From: Pedobacter psychrodurus
GTDB lineage: Bacteria > Bacteroidota > Bacteroidia > Sphingobacteriales > Sphingobacteriaceae
Reading direction: 5' to 3'
DNA: 64,000 bases
NCBI RefSeq assembly: GCF_004331735.1
Contig: NZ_SJSO01000029.1
Coordinates: forward strand, 1 to 64,000
Positions 53,074-62,600 of this stretch are shown here, piece by piece. The position numbers and the translations under genes were made by a program. The notes beneath the pieces were generated by a model. That model did no database searches. It was not told the origin of the DNA and saw only the letters and a program-made list of their open reading frames with translations. The first letter of the stretch is position 1. Each line of letters starts with the position of its first letter.

Positions 53074-54255
53074 TTAATTATAAACAAAAGTTCCTTTTTC
53101 GCTTTCGATGGTTACCTGTTTCTGCTCGCCTTTTTCTACGCGACCGATAATCTGCGCATCGATATTAAAGCTTTTAGAAATTTCGATAATATTTTGAGCA
53201 ATCTCCTGAGGGACATAAAGCTCCATACGGTGCCCCATGTTAAATACTTTATACATTTCTTTCCAATCGGTACCCGATTGTTCCTGAATTAATTTAAACA
53301 GGGTAGGGATAGGAAATAAGTTATTCTTGATTACATGGATATCATCATTGATGAAATGTAACACCTTGGTTTGTGCGCCACCACTGCAGTGTACAATACC
53401 ATTAATCTGACTGCGATAGCTTTCTAGAATCTTTTTAATTACAGGAGCATAAGTGCGGGTAGGCGATAATACCAATTTACCAACAGTGGTTTTACCGAAT
53501 CCTTCGATATCTATTTCTTCTGTTAATTGTTTCTTTCCAGAGAAAACCAGATCGAAAGGAACAGCCGGATCGAAACTTTCAGGGTAATTATTAGCTACTG
53601 ATTTATCAAAAACATCATGACGGGCAGAGGTTAATCCGTTCGAGCCCATACCACCATTGTATTCCGTTTCGTAAGTAGCTTGTCCGGAAGAGGCTAGTGC
53701 CACAATTACGTCGCCAGGTTTAATATTATCGTTGCTGATGATATCTTCACGTTTTAAGCGACAAGTTACCGTAGAATCGACGATAATGGTCCTCACCAGA
53801 TCGCCTACGTCGGCAGTTTCGCCACCGGTAGAATAGATCGAAATACCCTGCTCGCGTAAATCGGCCAAAATTTCTTCTGTACCATTAATTACCGCGGCGA
53901 TTACTTCACCTGGGATCAGGTTTTTATTCCTGCCAATTGTGGAAGATAAGAGGATATTATCGGTTGCACCAACGCAGATTAAATCATCGATATTCATGAT
54001 GATGGCATCTTGTGCAATACCTTTCCAAACGGAGATGTCTCCAGTTTCTTTCCAGTATACGTAGGCTAAAGAAGATTTGGTGCCTGCGCCATCTGCATGC
54101 ATGATATTACAGTATTGCTCATCACCACCTAAAATATCGGGGATAATTTTGCAGAATGCTTTAGGGAAAATTCCTTTATCGATGTTTTTGATGGCATTGT
54201 GCACATCTTCTTTTGAGGCTGAAACGCCGCGTTGATTGTACCTGTTATCACTCAT
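53074..54255 (-). CDS. purM: Phosphoribosylformylglycinamidine cyclo-ligase (AIR synthase)
   Basis: A 393-residue PurM, which closes the imidazole ring of FGAM with ATP to give AIR, step 5 of purine synthesis. MHADGAGTKSSLAYVYW carries the metal and nucleotide contacts; DDLICVGATDNILLSSTIGRN and YSTGGETADVGDLVRT (the GGETA block) are standard. HCSGGAQTKVLHF and FNMGHRMELYVP mark the C-terminal domain. It is about 45 residues longer than E. coli PurM, which I believe is usual for Bacteroidota. A TATCTTTG -7 element lies 7 bp before the start codon. purL lies 5 kb away. Confidence 0.95.
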   Translation of the reverse strand: MSDNRYNQRGVSASKEDVHNAIKNIDKGIFPKAFCKIIPDILGGDEQYCNIMHADGAGTKSSLAYVYWKETGDISVWKGIAQDAIIMNIDDLICVGATDNILLSSTIGRNKNLIPGEVIAAVINGTEEILADLREQGISIYSTGGETADVGDLVRTIIVDSTVTCRLKREDIISNDNIKPGDVIVALASSGQATYETEYNGGMGSNGLTSARHDVFDKSVANNYPESFDPAVPFDLVFSGKKQLTEEIDIEGFGKTTVGKLVLSPTRTYAPVIKKILESYRSQINGIVHCSGGAQTKVLHFINDDIHVIKNNLFPIPTLFKLIQEQSGTDWKEMYKVFNMGHRMELYVPQEIAQNIIEISKSFNIDAQIIGRVEKGEQKQVTIESEKGTFVYN

Positions 54256-54262
54256 GTTGGCG

Positions 54263-54270
54263 CAAAGATA
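54263..54270 (-). promoter_or_regulatory. -7 element TATCTTTG of purM
   Basis: Minus-strand match to TANNTTTG just 7 bp before the ATG at 54255, implying a leaderless or very short-leader mRNA. The upstream TTTACC at about -33 is a weak match. Confidence 0.5.
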
Positions 54271-54502
54271 GTTTTTTAAGGTGGAAGGTAAAAGGGTAGA
54301 AGGTAGAAAGTCGGGAGTCGGGAGTCCGAAGTCTGAAGTCGATGGGTCGAATATTAATTTGGCGTTGAGATTTTAGCTGTACAGGCTTGTCTTAACAATA
54401 TCATTGAGAGGTTTTGGAAGTGAAGGTTGGGTTTTCATGGCGGCTTGCTGTCCCGCTTTTCCTCCTGCCGTTTTTACTTTATACTGAGTGGACATAAATA
54501 TT
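54271..54502. other. Intergenic, no gene seen
   Basis: Contains a run of short AGTCGGGAGTC-like repeats at about 54308-54345 and nothing else of note. Confidence 0.4.
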
Positions 54503-54930
54503 TAATTATTTTTTGCTCCTATGCCGCAGGGCATCAAACTTTTGAGGCATCAAAAGTATGCAAAACCGGAGCTTTAGCGGAGCTCATTCATGCCTATAAA
54601 ACAATAAATAACCATGAATAAATGCTTTGTCAATCCGGCAAGGTGGCTTCTCAATGCCCCATTCTCATCAAAAAAACAGCGGCACTTCGTTTAATCAGGT
54701 ATTGTCTATGTTTTCTTTGGTCTGATTGAGCCCTTCGGGGTTTGTGTTCAATTTATATTAAACTTTGAATTCATTGCAAATGAACACAAAACCACTGCGT
54801 TTCAGGTTTGGTAGTACTGTTCGCACCATTGTGCACCTGTTTTTTTGATTCTCCTGCCACTTGGGATTGACGGCGTCCTTCGGTAAAGCCTGTGGTTTTT
54901 CAAAGCTGGTTAGCATGACGCCCAAAACTA
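54503..54930 (+). repeat. Foldback intergenic repeat, copy 3
   Basis: Arms: GTCAATCC (54629-54636) with GGATTGAC (54864-54871); ATCAAAAAAACAG (54667-54679) with CTGTTTTTTTGAT (54837-54849); GTTTGTGTTCA (54740-54750) with TGAACACAAAAC (54781-54792). A head hairpin ACTTTTGA/TCAAAAGT replaces the GTACTTTGG/CCAAAGTAC of the other copies. An extra segment of about 50 bp interrupts one arm. Confidence 0.8.
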
Positions 54931-55279
54931 TTCGTAAAAAAGGTATCCACGCACGGTTGGACTTTATGTAAGGACGGTACAATCGGGCTTAAGGTACTGA
55001 GGGTTGTTTGATATGGCGGGTTTTTCCTGCACAGGCCTAACTTAAATAAACCTGATTGCATGGATGCTGTGAAAGATTGATTAAAATCTTGCGAAAATTA
55101 TTACAGCAGGAAGGAAAGCAGGGCTGCTTTAACCAATGAGCATTGCAATTGCTTTCCTAAATAATAATTTTTGACCACCTGAGCACATCTAAGTTTTTAC
55201 CACAAAGACACAAAGGCCACAAAGAATTGAAGCTGTTTAATGGCTTGAAGATTGCTTCACCGATGAAAAATCGGTTCGC

Positions 55280-55297
55280 ATCCGATAGCTATCGGAT
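55280..55297. repeat. 18-bp palindrome ATCCGATAGCTATCGGAT
   Basis: Preceded at once by another micro-palindrome, CACCGATGAAAAATCGGT-like, at about 55259-55275. Confidence 0.85.
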
Positions 55298-55341
55298 GAC
55301 GGATTTGTGGAATGAGACAACTGAAAATGAACAAAATAAAA

Positions 55342-55367
55342 AAGGCGTAGAGTGAACCCTACGCCTT
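55342..55367 (-). terminator. Intrinsic terminator of glutamine synthetase III
   Basis: AAGGCGTAG pairs with CTACGCCTT over 9 bp; the minus strand continues with a T-run. It lies 24 bp after the stop. Confidence 0.75.
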
Positions 55368-55390
55368 AAATCTTTTAGCTTACGCCTTTC

Positions 55391-57565
55391 TTATTTCATG
55401 AATAATAATTCTCTGAATTTTGGTAAAGGCCAAACGCTATCGTCAACAATTTGTTCTAATTTATCGGCGTGGTAACGGATGGTATCGAAGTAAGATTTAA
55501 CTTTCTCATCGTAAGCAATCGCTTTCTCGCGGGTATCTTCGATTTTGTTGGTTAATTTACGTTCTTCTAACATGGCGTCGATATTGGTTTTAACAATATC
55601 TAAGTGTTCTGATAATTTTTTAACAATATCTAATGATGATTTGCTTTCAATACCAAGTTCTTTTAATCCTTTAACGTTTTCGATTAAAGCATTTTGGTAA
55701 GCAATTGCTGCAGGGATAATAGCGGTGTTAGCTACTTCGCCCATAACACGTGCTTCGATCTGTAGTTTTTTATAGAAGTTTTCTAACATGATTTCATGAC
55801 GGGCATGAATCTCACGTGCACTATAAATACCAGTTGAGGCAAATAACTCAGCAGATTTTTCAGTTAAATAAGCATCTAAAGCTTTTGGTGTAGTTTTGAT
55901 GTTTGATAAACCGCGTGTTGCAGCTTCATCTTCCCACTCCTGGCTATAACCATTACCTTCGAAACGGATGTTTTTAGATTCTTTGATGTATTTTTTGATC
56001 ACTGTTAATAAAGCGATGTCTTTTTTATCACCTTTTTTGATCAATTTATCAACTTCAACTTTAAATTTAACCAATTGCTCGGCCATAATCGCGTTTAAGA
56101 TCGTCATTGGAGCAGAAGAGTTTGCTGAAGATCCAACAGCTCTAAGCTCAAATTTATTACCTGTAAATGCGAATGGAGAAGTACGGTTACGGTCGGTATT
56201 ATCTAATAAAATCTGAGGGATTTTAGGAATACCTAACCAAAGTGCGTTATCTTCTTTGATTTTTTTGCTGATACGTGAGTGCTCAATCTCGTCTAACACA
56301 TCGTTCAATTGAGAACCTAAGAAGATAGAGATAATTGCAGGTGGAGCTTCGTTAGCACCTAAACGGTGATCGTTGCTTACTGATGCAATACTTGCACGTA
56401 ATAAATCGGCATGCTCGCTAACGGCTTTAATTGTATTTACAAAGAAAGCAAGGAACATTAAGTTATTTTTAGGTGTTTTACCTGGTGCCAATAAGTTTTT
56501 ACCGGTATCGGTAATTAACGACCAATTGTTGTGTTTACCTGATCCATTGATACCTGCGTATGGTTTTTCGTGTAATAATACACGGAAGTGGTGACGACGG
56601 GCAACTTTCTCCATCAAATCCATCAATAATTGATTGTGATCGATAGCTAAGTTGATTTCTTCATAAATTGGTGCACACTCAAATTGAGAAGGTGCAACCT
56701 CATTGTGACGGGTTTTTAAAGGAATACCTAATTTTAAAGCTTCGTTTTCGAAATCTACCATGTAGCTGAATACGCGCTCAGGGATAGAACCGAAATAGTG
56801 ATCTTCTAGTTGTTGGCCCTTAGCAGACATGTGTCCGAATAAAGCACGGCCAGTTAATAATAAGTCTGGGCGGGCATTGAACAACGACTCATCAACCAAG
56901 AAATATTCTTGTTCGATACCTAAAGATGCATTTACTTTAGTAATACTTTTATCAAAGTATTGGCAAACATCAACTGCTGCTTTATCAAGCGCAGATAATG
57001 CTTTTAATAATGGTGCTTTATAATCCAAGGCTTCACCGGTATATGATACAAATACTGTAGGGATACATAGTGTTTTACCTGCTTTGCTTTCCATGATAAA
57101 AGCTGGAGAAGAAGGATCCCAGGCAGTATAACCACGCGCTTCGAAAGTATTACGGATACCTCCGTTAGGGAAACTAGATGCATCTGGTTCTTGTTGAACT
57201 AAAGCGCTACCAGCAAATTTTTCAATTGCACCTTCGCCGCTAGGCTCAAAAAATGAATCATGTTTTTCAGCAGTTGTGCCAGTTAATGGTTGGAACCAGT
57301 GCGTATAATGTGTTGCACCAGCTGCCATAGCCCAAGATTTCATTGCCGTCGCAATCTGATTAGCGTCTTCTGCGTTAATTAACTCACCCTGGTTGATAGA
57401 TGATATTAATTTTTCATATACGTCCTTAGATAAGAAATCTCTCATTTTTCTCTTATCAAATACATTAGCGCCAAAAAAGTCAGAAATTTTTGCTGATGGT
57501 GATTTAACTTCTGGTGAAATTCTGTTTTGAGCCTCTTTTAATGCGATGGTTCTTAAGCTTTTCAT
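55391..57565 (-). CDS. glnN: Glutamine synthetase type III
   Basis: A 724-residue type III glutamine synthetase, which makes glutamine from glutamate, ammonia and ATP. The ATG at 57565 (MKSLRTIALKEAQNRISPEV) is chosen; a longer frame upstream would add an unlikely basic stretch and cross the promoter. HYTHWFQPLTG, FLVDESLFNARPDL, YFGSIPERVF, TRHNEVAPSQFE, GSGKHNNWSL and NRTSPFAFTGNKFE are the family blocks, covering metal and substrate sites. Length suits the GSIII class, common in Bacteroidota. A TATTTTTG -7 element lies upstream. Confidence 0.97.
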   Translation of the reverse strand: MKSLRTIALKEAQNRISPEVKSPSAKISDFFGANVFDKRKMRDFLSKDVYEKLISSINQGELINAEDANQIATAMKSWAMAAGATHYTHWFQPLTGTTAEKHDSFFEPSGEGAIEKFAGSALVQQEPDASSFPNGGIRNTFEARGYTAWDPSSPAFIMESKAGKTLCIPTVFVSYTGEALDYKAPLLKALSALDKAAVDVCQYFDKSITKVNASLGIEQEYFLVDESLFNARPDLLLTGRALFGHMSAKGQQLEDHYFGSIPERVFSYMVDFENEALKLGIPLKTRHNEVAPSQFECAPIYEEINLAIDHNQLLMDLMEKVARRHHFRVLLHEKPYAGINGSGKHNNWSLITDTGKNLLAPGKTPKNNLMFLAFFVNTIKAVSEHADLLRASIASVSNDHRLGANEAPPAIISIFLGSQLNDVLDEIEHSRISKKIKEDNALWLGIPKIPQILLDNTDRNRTSPFAFTGNKFELRAVGSSANSSAPMTILNAIMAEQLVKFKVEVDKLIKKGDKKDIALLTVIKKYIKESKNIRFEGNGYSQEWEDEAATRGLSNIKTTPKALDAYLTEKSAELFASTGIYSAREIHARHEIMLENFYKKLQIEARVMGEVANTAIIPAAIAYQNALIENVKGLKELGIESKSSLDIVKKLSEHLDIVKTNIDAMLEERKLTNKIEDTREKAIAYDEKVKSYFDTIRYHADKLEQIVDDSVWPLPKFRELLFMK

Positions 57566-57585
57566 TAATTTGTTATGTTTTTTGT

Positions 57586-57593
57586 CAAAAATA
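57586..57593 (-). promoter_or_regulatory. -7 element TATTTTTG of glutamine synthetase III
   Basis: Minus-strand match to TANNTTTG, 20 bp before the ATG at 57565. The -33 element is not clear. Confidence 0.5.
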
Positions 57594-57767
57594 GTATATT
57601 TTCTTAATCTTCGTAAAAGAATCGTATTATTTTTATGAATTTTATTGAAAATGAAATAAAAAAATGTTTTTCGGATGAAAAATTTCATTTTTTGTAAAGA
57701 ATATAGATTTTTCGAATGTTTTATGGAATTGAAGATTTTGCTGCATCATGCTTTAAAAATAAAAGCT

Positions 57768-58610
57768 ATGTTCAACTCTTCAATTAACGTATACAAAACC
57801 GAGTGGCTCGATCTTGTATTTGCAAACCGCAACAAAAACTATGGCGCTTATGATCTCAGATCTAAATCTTCGTCGATTATGACAAGAGTGCTTTTTGTAT
57901 CTGGAAGCTTATTTATCCTCTTGTGTTTCTCTCCTTTAATCTATGCTAAACTGTTTCCAAAAGAAGCAGTAATTATAGAAATAGTAAGGCCTGTTGATTT
58001 ACCTAATGTGATCCATCAGATGAAACCAAAGACCCCTGAACCTGAGAAAAAGATTGAACCTGTAAAAGCTGATCCGGTAAAGGTTAAAACTGTTGCTTTA
58101 TCGCAGAATATTGTTGTTGTAAATAAAGTAGATCTTCCAGATCCACCAACTGTTAAGGATATCCAGGATGCAGTGATCAGTGATAAAACGCAAGATGGAA
58201 TTATAGCCCCCAATTTGGTAATCCCAGATAATAAAGGTAATGGTACAGGCACAGCCAAAGATGGTGCAGAAAACGGTGATCCGAATGCTGTTTTAACGAT
58301 AGGTGGAGTAGATGAATATCCTGAATTTAACGGTGGTGCTAAAGCCTGGTCTAAATATATGGAACGTAATTTAAGGTATCCATCAAGGGCGCAGGAGGAA
58401 GGTGCTGGAGGAAAAGTATTTGTAAGTTTCGTGGTAGAGAAAGATGGTTCTATTACTGATGTATCAGTAATTAAAGGGGTTGGTTTTGGTTGTGATGAAG
58501 AAGCCATTAAAGTGATTAAAAAATCACCGCTTTGGAAACCTGGTAAAAATAAGGGCGTTCCGGTGCGTGTGAGATATAATATGGCCATTAATTTTACTAT
58601 TTCTAATTAA
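57768..58610 (+). CDS. Energy transducer TonB
   Basis: A 280-residue TonB-like protein. The ATG at 57768 gives MFNSSINVYKTEWLDLVFANRNKNYGAYDLR, the usual Bacteroidota TonB start. One membrane segment follows (VLFVSGSLFILLCFSPLIYA), then a Pro/Lys-rich periplasmic linker (TPEPEKKIEPVKADPVKVK) and the C-terminal domain (FNGGAKAWSKYMERNLRYP, VFVSFVVEKDGSITDVSVIKG) that contacts TonB boxes of receptors. It is followed 11 bp later by a small secreted protein gene, probably the same transcript. ExbB/ExbD are not nearby. Confidence 0.92.
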   Translation: MFNSSINVYKTEWLDLVFANRNKNYGAYDLRSKSSSIMTRVLFVSGSLFILLCFSPLIYAKLFPKEAVIIEIVRPVDLPNVIHQMKPKTPEPEKKIEPVKADPVKVKTVALSQNIVVVNKVDLPDPPTVKDIQDAVISDKTQDGIIAPNLVIPDNKGNGTGTAKDGAENGDPNAVLTIGGVDEYPEFNGGAKAWSKYMERNLRYPSRAQEEGAGGKVFVSFVVEKDGSITDVSVIKGVGFGCDEEAIKVIKKSPLWKPGKNKGVPVRVRYNMAINFTISN

Positions 58611-58621
58611 AGCATTCAAAA

Positions 58622-58972
58622 ATGAAAAAGTCCTTTTTAATATTGATGCTCGTGTGTTTTACAGCTACTTATCTAAGTGCGAAGGATGTAAACCATGTTG
58701 ATACTTCAAAAATATACAGCGTTAAACTGGCGAATACCGATTTAAAAAACGGAAGCGTTAAATTTCTAATTCGCGGTGGCATTGTATCTATTTATGTTAA
58801 AGGGCAGGAGCTATTTGAAAAGAAATATGCTGTAGATTATTATGATTTTGGTTGTATAATGCATGCTAATATTTCCATTGAAGATTATAATAAAGTTGTA
58901 GCTTCTTTTATGGACCGGAAATATGGAAGGGGCTGGCGCAAAGAAGTGAGGAAGGATATTCAAGGGATTTAG
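58622..58972 (+). CDS. Small exported hypothetical protein
   Basis: A 116-residue protein with a signal peptide (MKKSFLILMLVCFTATYLSA, cleaved about residue 20). The mature part has beta-strand-like segments (VKLANTDLKNGSVKFLIRGG, VSIYVKGQELFEKKYAVDYYDFG) and one Cys (FGCIM). I do not recognise a family. It follows the tonB gene by 11 bp and may be co-transcribed, so a periplasmic or outer-membrane role is plausible but unproven. Confidence 0.65.
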   Translation: MKKSFLILMLVCFTATYLSAKDVNHVDTSKIYSVKLANTDLKNGSVKFLIRGGIVSIYVKGQELFEKKYAVDYYDFGCIMHANISIEDYNKVVASFMDRKYGRGWRKEVRKDIQGI

Positions 58973-59638
58973 GGGGATGGAAGAGGTGAGAGGGAGAATG
59001 TAAGATGGGGGATGGAAGAGGGATGATGGTTGAACTTTTCTATTAATGCTCTTATAGAAAAATGTGAGGTTGGGTAAATTGAAACGGTTTGGGCGAAAGC
59101 TCAGGCCGTTTTTTTTGTACTAGTGGGCGGTTATCATGTCCCGGTTTTTGATCAATAGCGGAGCGGAAATATAGCTATAAAACCGCCTCTACGGTAAATA
59201 TTTATTGTTGACTTTTTGGAAAGCAAGAACAGAACCTTTTTGTAATTACAGTCCCGCCCTTTGTTTCAAAACCTCGCCCTCGTATCTCGGGCTGCGGGTT
59301 TTCCACTTTGGTCGGGTTTAGGTGTCAAGGCTGGTAGCGCTATTAAAGGTTTATTGCGAGCGAAGAAACAGGCCGTATGCCGAAGAACAGGCTTTTGTTC
59401 AATAAACCCGACAGAGCGGTTAGCCCGCAGTGGAGTGCAGCGGAACGAGGACTATAAGCGATGGCGGGTGTACAGCAGCTATGAAAAGTGGAACGCTCGT
59501 TTCCTAATAAAACAATTATGTAGCACGCTTTTGTTAATGTTGATCTTTATTTTCAGCGCTAGCGGCACGATGCTTTATAAACATAAAATGGATGATGGTT
59601 GTAATTCCATCATCCATTTTATATCTTCCATCAGGTAA
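58973..59638. other. Intergenic, no gene supported
   Basis: Short purine-rich runs (58973-59030), a GGCGAAAGCTCAGGCCGTTTTTTT hairpin-like terminator at about 59078-59117 for the tonB transcript, and from 59211 a segment TTTGGAAAGCAAG...GTCGGGTTTAGGTG that echoes 36075-36185. A 125-codon open frame at 59261-59638 reads through this repeat and is not believed. Confidence 0.6.
59583..59622 (-). terminator. Intrinsic terminator of purL
   Basis: ATAAAATGGATGATGG pairs with CCATCATCCATTTTAT over 16 bp across an 8-nt loop, 16 bp after the purL stop. Confidence 0.88.
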
Positions 59639-62600
59639 TTATCCTTTATTCTCTATCCACTTGCGTGCATTTACAAAGGCTTCCATCCAAGGCGAAACCT
59701 CATCTTTACGGCCATGTGGATAATTAGCCCAGTGCCATTGGAACAATGAACGTTCAATGTGCGGCATCATTACCAGGTGGCGACCACTTTCATCGCATAA
59801 CATTGCGGTGTTGTAATCTGAGCCATTCGGACTAGCCGGATAAGTTTCGTAAGCATATTTGGCTACGATTTTATATTTGTCTTCTGCGTATGGTAACGAG
59901 AATCTACCTTCACCATGTGATACCCAAACACCTAAAGTGCTTCCGGCCAGTGTAGATAACATGACCGAATTGTTTTCTTGTAAGGTTAACGAAGTGAAAA
60001 TACTTTCGTGCTTGCCACTTTTGTTGTGCAGCATTTTTGGTTTTTCTTCGTGGTCTTTATTAATTAAGCCCAGCTCAACAAATAACTGACAACCATTACA
60101 CACTCCAACTGATAAAGTATCAGGACGGGCAAAGAATTTCTCTAAAGCTACCCTTGCTTTTTCGTTGTATAAAAATGCACCTGCCCAACCTTTGGCTGAT
60201 CCTAAAACATCAGAGTTAGAGAAACCACCCACTGCACCGATAAACTGAATATCTTCTAAAGTTTCTCTTCCGGTAATTAAATCGGTCATGTGTACATCTT
60301 TTACATCAAAACCTGCCAAATACATGGCATTGGCCAATTCGCGTTCGGAGTTACTCCCTTTTTCGCGGATAATGGCTGCTTTTGGTTTTGGTTTAGTAGG
60401 ATCGATTATAGGTTTCTTTCCATCAAATTGTAATGGGAAAGTGTAATTTAAAACATGGTTTTTATAATTGTTGTAACGTTCTTTTGCCAGGCCGTTACCA
60501 GTTTGTTTGTTATCTAGCAGGTATGAAGTTTTAAACCATACATCACGTAAGTGATCAATGTCGAAACTAAAGTTATCTGCAACGTTTTTAACGTCCAGTT
60601 TAGCTGATGTGTTAACCTTACCAATTTTATAGAAAGCAACTCCGGCCTGTGCGAAAGTTTCTTCAACGGAAGCATCAGCCTGGAAAACGATACCGATATT
60701 CTCTGCAAATAATACTTTAATACTATCAGCTTCTGCTAACGAAGACAAATCGATCGAAGCGCCTAAATCGCGGTCAGCAAAACACATTTCCAATAAGGTT
60801 GTAATTAAACCACCACTACCAATATCGTGACCAGCCTGGATTTTGTCTGCTTTGATTAATTGTTGTAGTGTATTGAAAGCTGTTTTAAATTGATCAGCTT
60901 CCTTAACATCAGGTGTTTCTGTACCGATTTTGTTTAAAATCTGCGCGAAAGATGAACCACCTAGTTTATAACTGTCGTTAGATAAGTTAATGTAGTAAAT
61001 CGATCCGCCATCTTTTTGAAGTACGGGTTCAACCACTTTTGTGATATCGTCACAATTTGCTCCGGCAGAAATAATCACAGTTCCAGGTGCAATAACATCG
61101 CCATCTTTGTATTTCTGCTTCATCGATAACGAATCTTTTCCGGTTGGGATATTGATTCCTAGATCGATAGCAAAATCAGAACAGGCTTTAACTGCGGCAT
61201 ATAAACGGGCATCTTCACCTTCGTTTTTACAAGCCCACATCCAGTTGGCAGAAAGTGAAACACTTTTTAAACCATCTTTTAAGGGTGCCCAAACAATATT
61301 CGATAGTGATTCTGCAATCGCATTGCGGCTACCAGCAGCTGGATCAATCAGCGCCGAAAGTGGTGCATGGCCAACTGAAGTGGCAATACCTTCTTTACCC
61401 TGAAAATCTAAAGCCATTACACCACAATTGTTTAAAGGTAGTTGTAACGGACCTGCACATTGCTGTTTGGCAACGCGGCCACCCACACAACGGTCTACTT
61501 TATTGGTTAACCAATCTTTAGCTGCAACCGCTTCTAATTGAAGCACCTGTTCTAGATAGGTGTTTAATTCGTTGTTGTTATATTCGATGGCTTCGTATTT
61601 ACGGTCGATGGTTTTATCGTCCATTACAATTTTTGGTGAACTACCAAACATGGCAGCCAATTCAAAATCCATTGGTTTTAAACCTGTTGTTGCAGATTTA
61701 AAGGTAAAACGATGATCGCCGGTTACTTTACCTACGGTATACATTGGTGAACGTTCGCGGTCGGCTATTTTTTGTAAGGTTTCGATATGGTCGTTGCCGA
61801 TTACCAATCCCATTCTTTCCTGCGATTCGTTACCGATAATTTCTTTAGCCGAAAGGGTAGGATCGCCAACTGGCAGTTTATCCAAGTCGATTAGGCCACC
61901 TGTTTCTTCAACCAGTTCTGATAAGCAGTTTAAATGGCCACCCGCACCGTGATCGTGGATAGAGATAATTGAGTTGTAATCACTTTCTACCATACCACGA
62001 ACAGCATTGGCTGCTCGTTTTTGCATTTCAGGGTTTGACCGCTGGATCGCATTTAATTCAATGCCGCTTCCGTGCTGTCCGGTATCTGCAGATGAAACTG
62101 CTGCACCACCCATCCCGATTCTATAATTTTCTCCACCCAGAATAACGATATTATCGCCTTCTTTTGGTTTAAGTTTTTGTGCCTGGCTGGCTTTACCGTA
62201 ACCGATACCACCTGCAAGCATAATTACTTTATCGAAGCCCAATTTTCTGCTGTTTTCTTCATGCTCGAAAGTTAAAACTGAACCAGTAATTAGCGGTTGT
62301 CCGAATTTATTTCCAAAATCTGTAGCACCGTTTGATGCTTTGATGAGGATATCCATTGGTGTTTGGTACAACCATTGTCTTTCTTCAACACCTTTTTCCC
62401 ATGGGCGGTTATCTTCTAAACGCGAAAGGGCGGTCATGTAAACGGCAGTTCCTGCTAAAGGCAACGAACCTTGTCCGCCTGCTAAACGGTCTCTGATTTC
62501 ACCTCCCGAACCTGTTGCAGCACCATTAAAAGGCTCAACAGTGGTGGGGAAATTATGGGTTTCTGCTTTTAAGGAGATTACCGATTCGAAATCGCTTGTG

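Larger units (their letters stand above)
54931..55390. other. Intergenic, no gene seen
   Basis: Contains an ACCACAAAGACACAAAGG module (about 55199), the 18-bp palindrome at 55280 and the terminator of the glutamine synthetase gene. No supported ORF. Confidence 0.5.

Noticed and set aside
59261..59638. Open frame of 125 codons before purL
   Set aside because: It lies on a repeat-like segment shared with 36075-36185, ends through the purL terminator hairpin and has no credible start.
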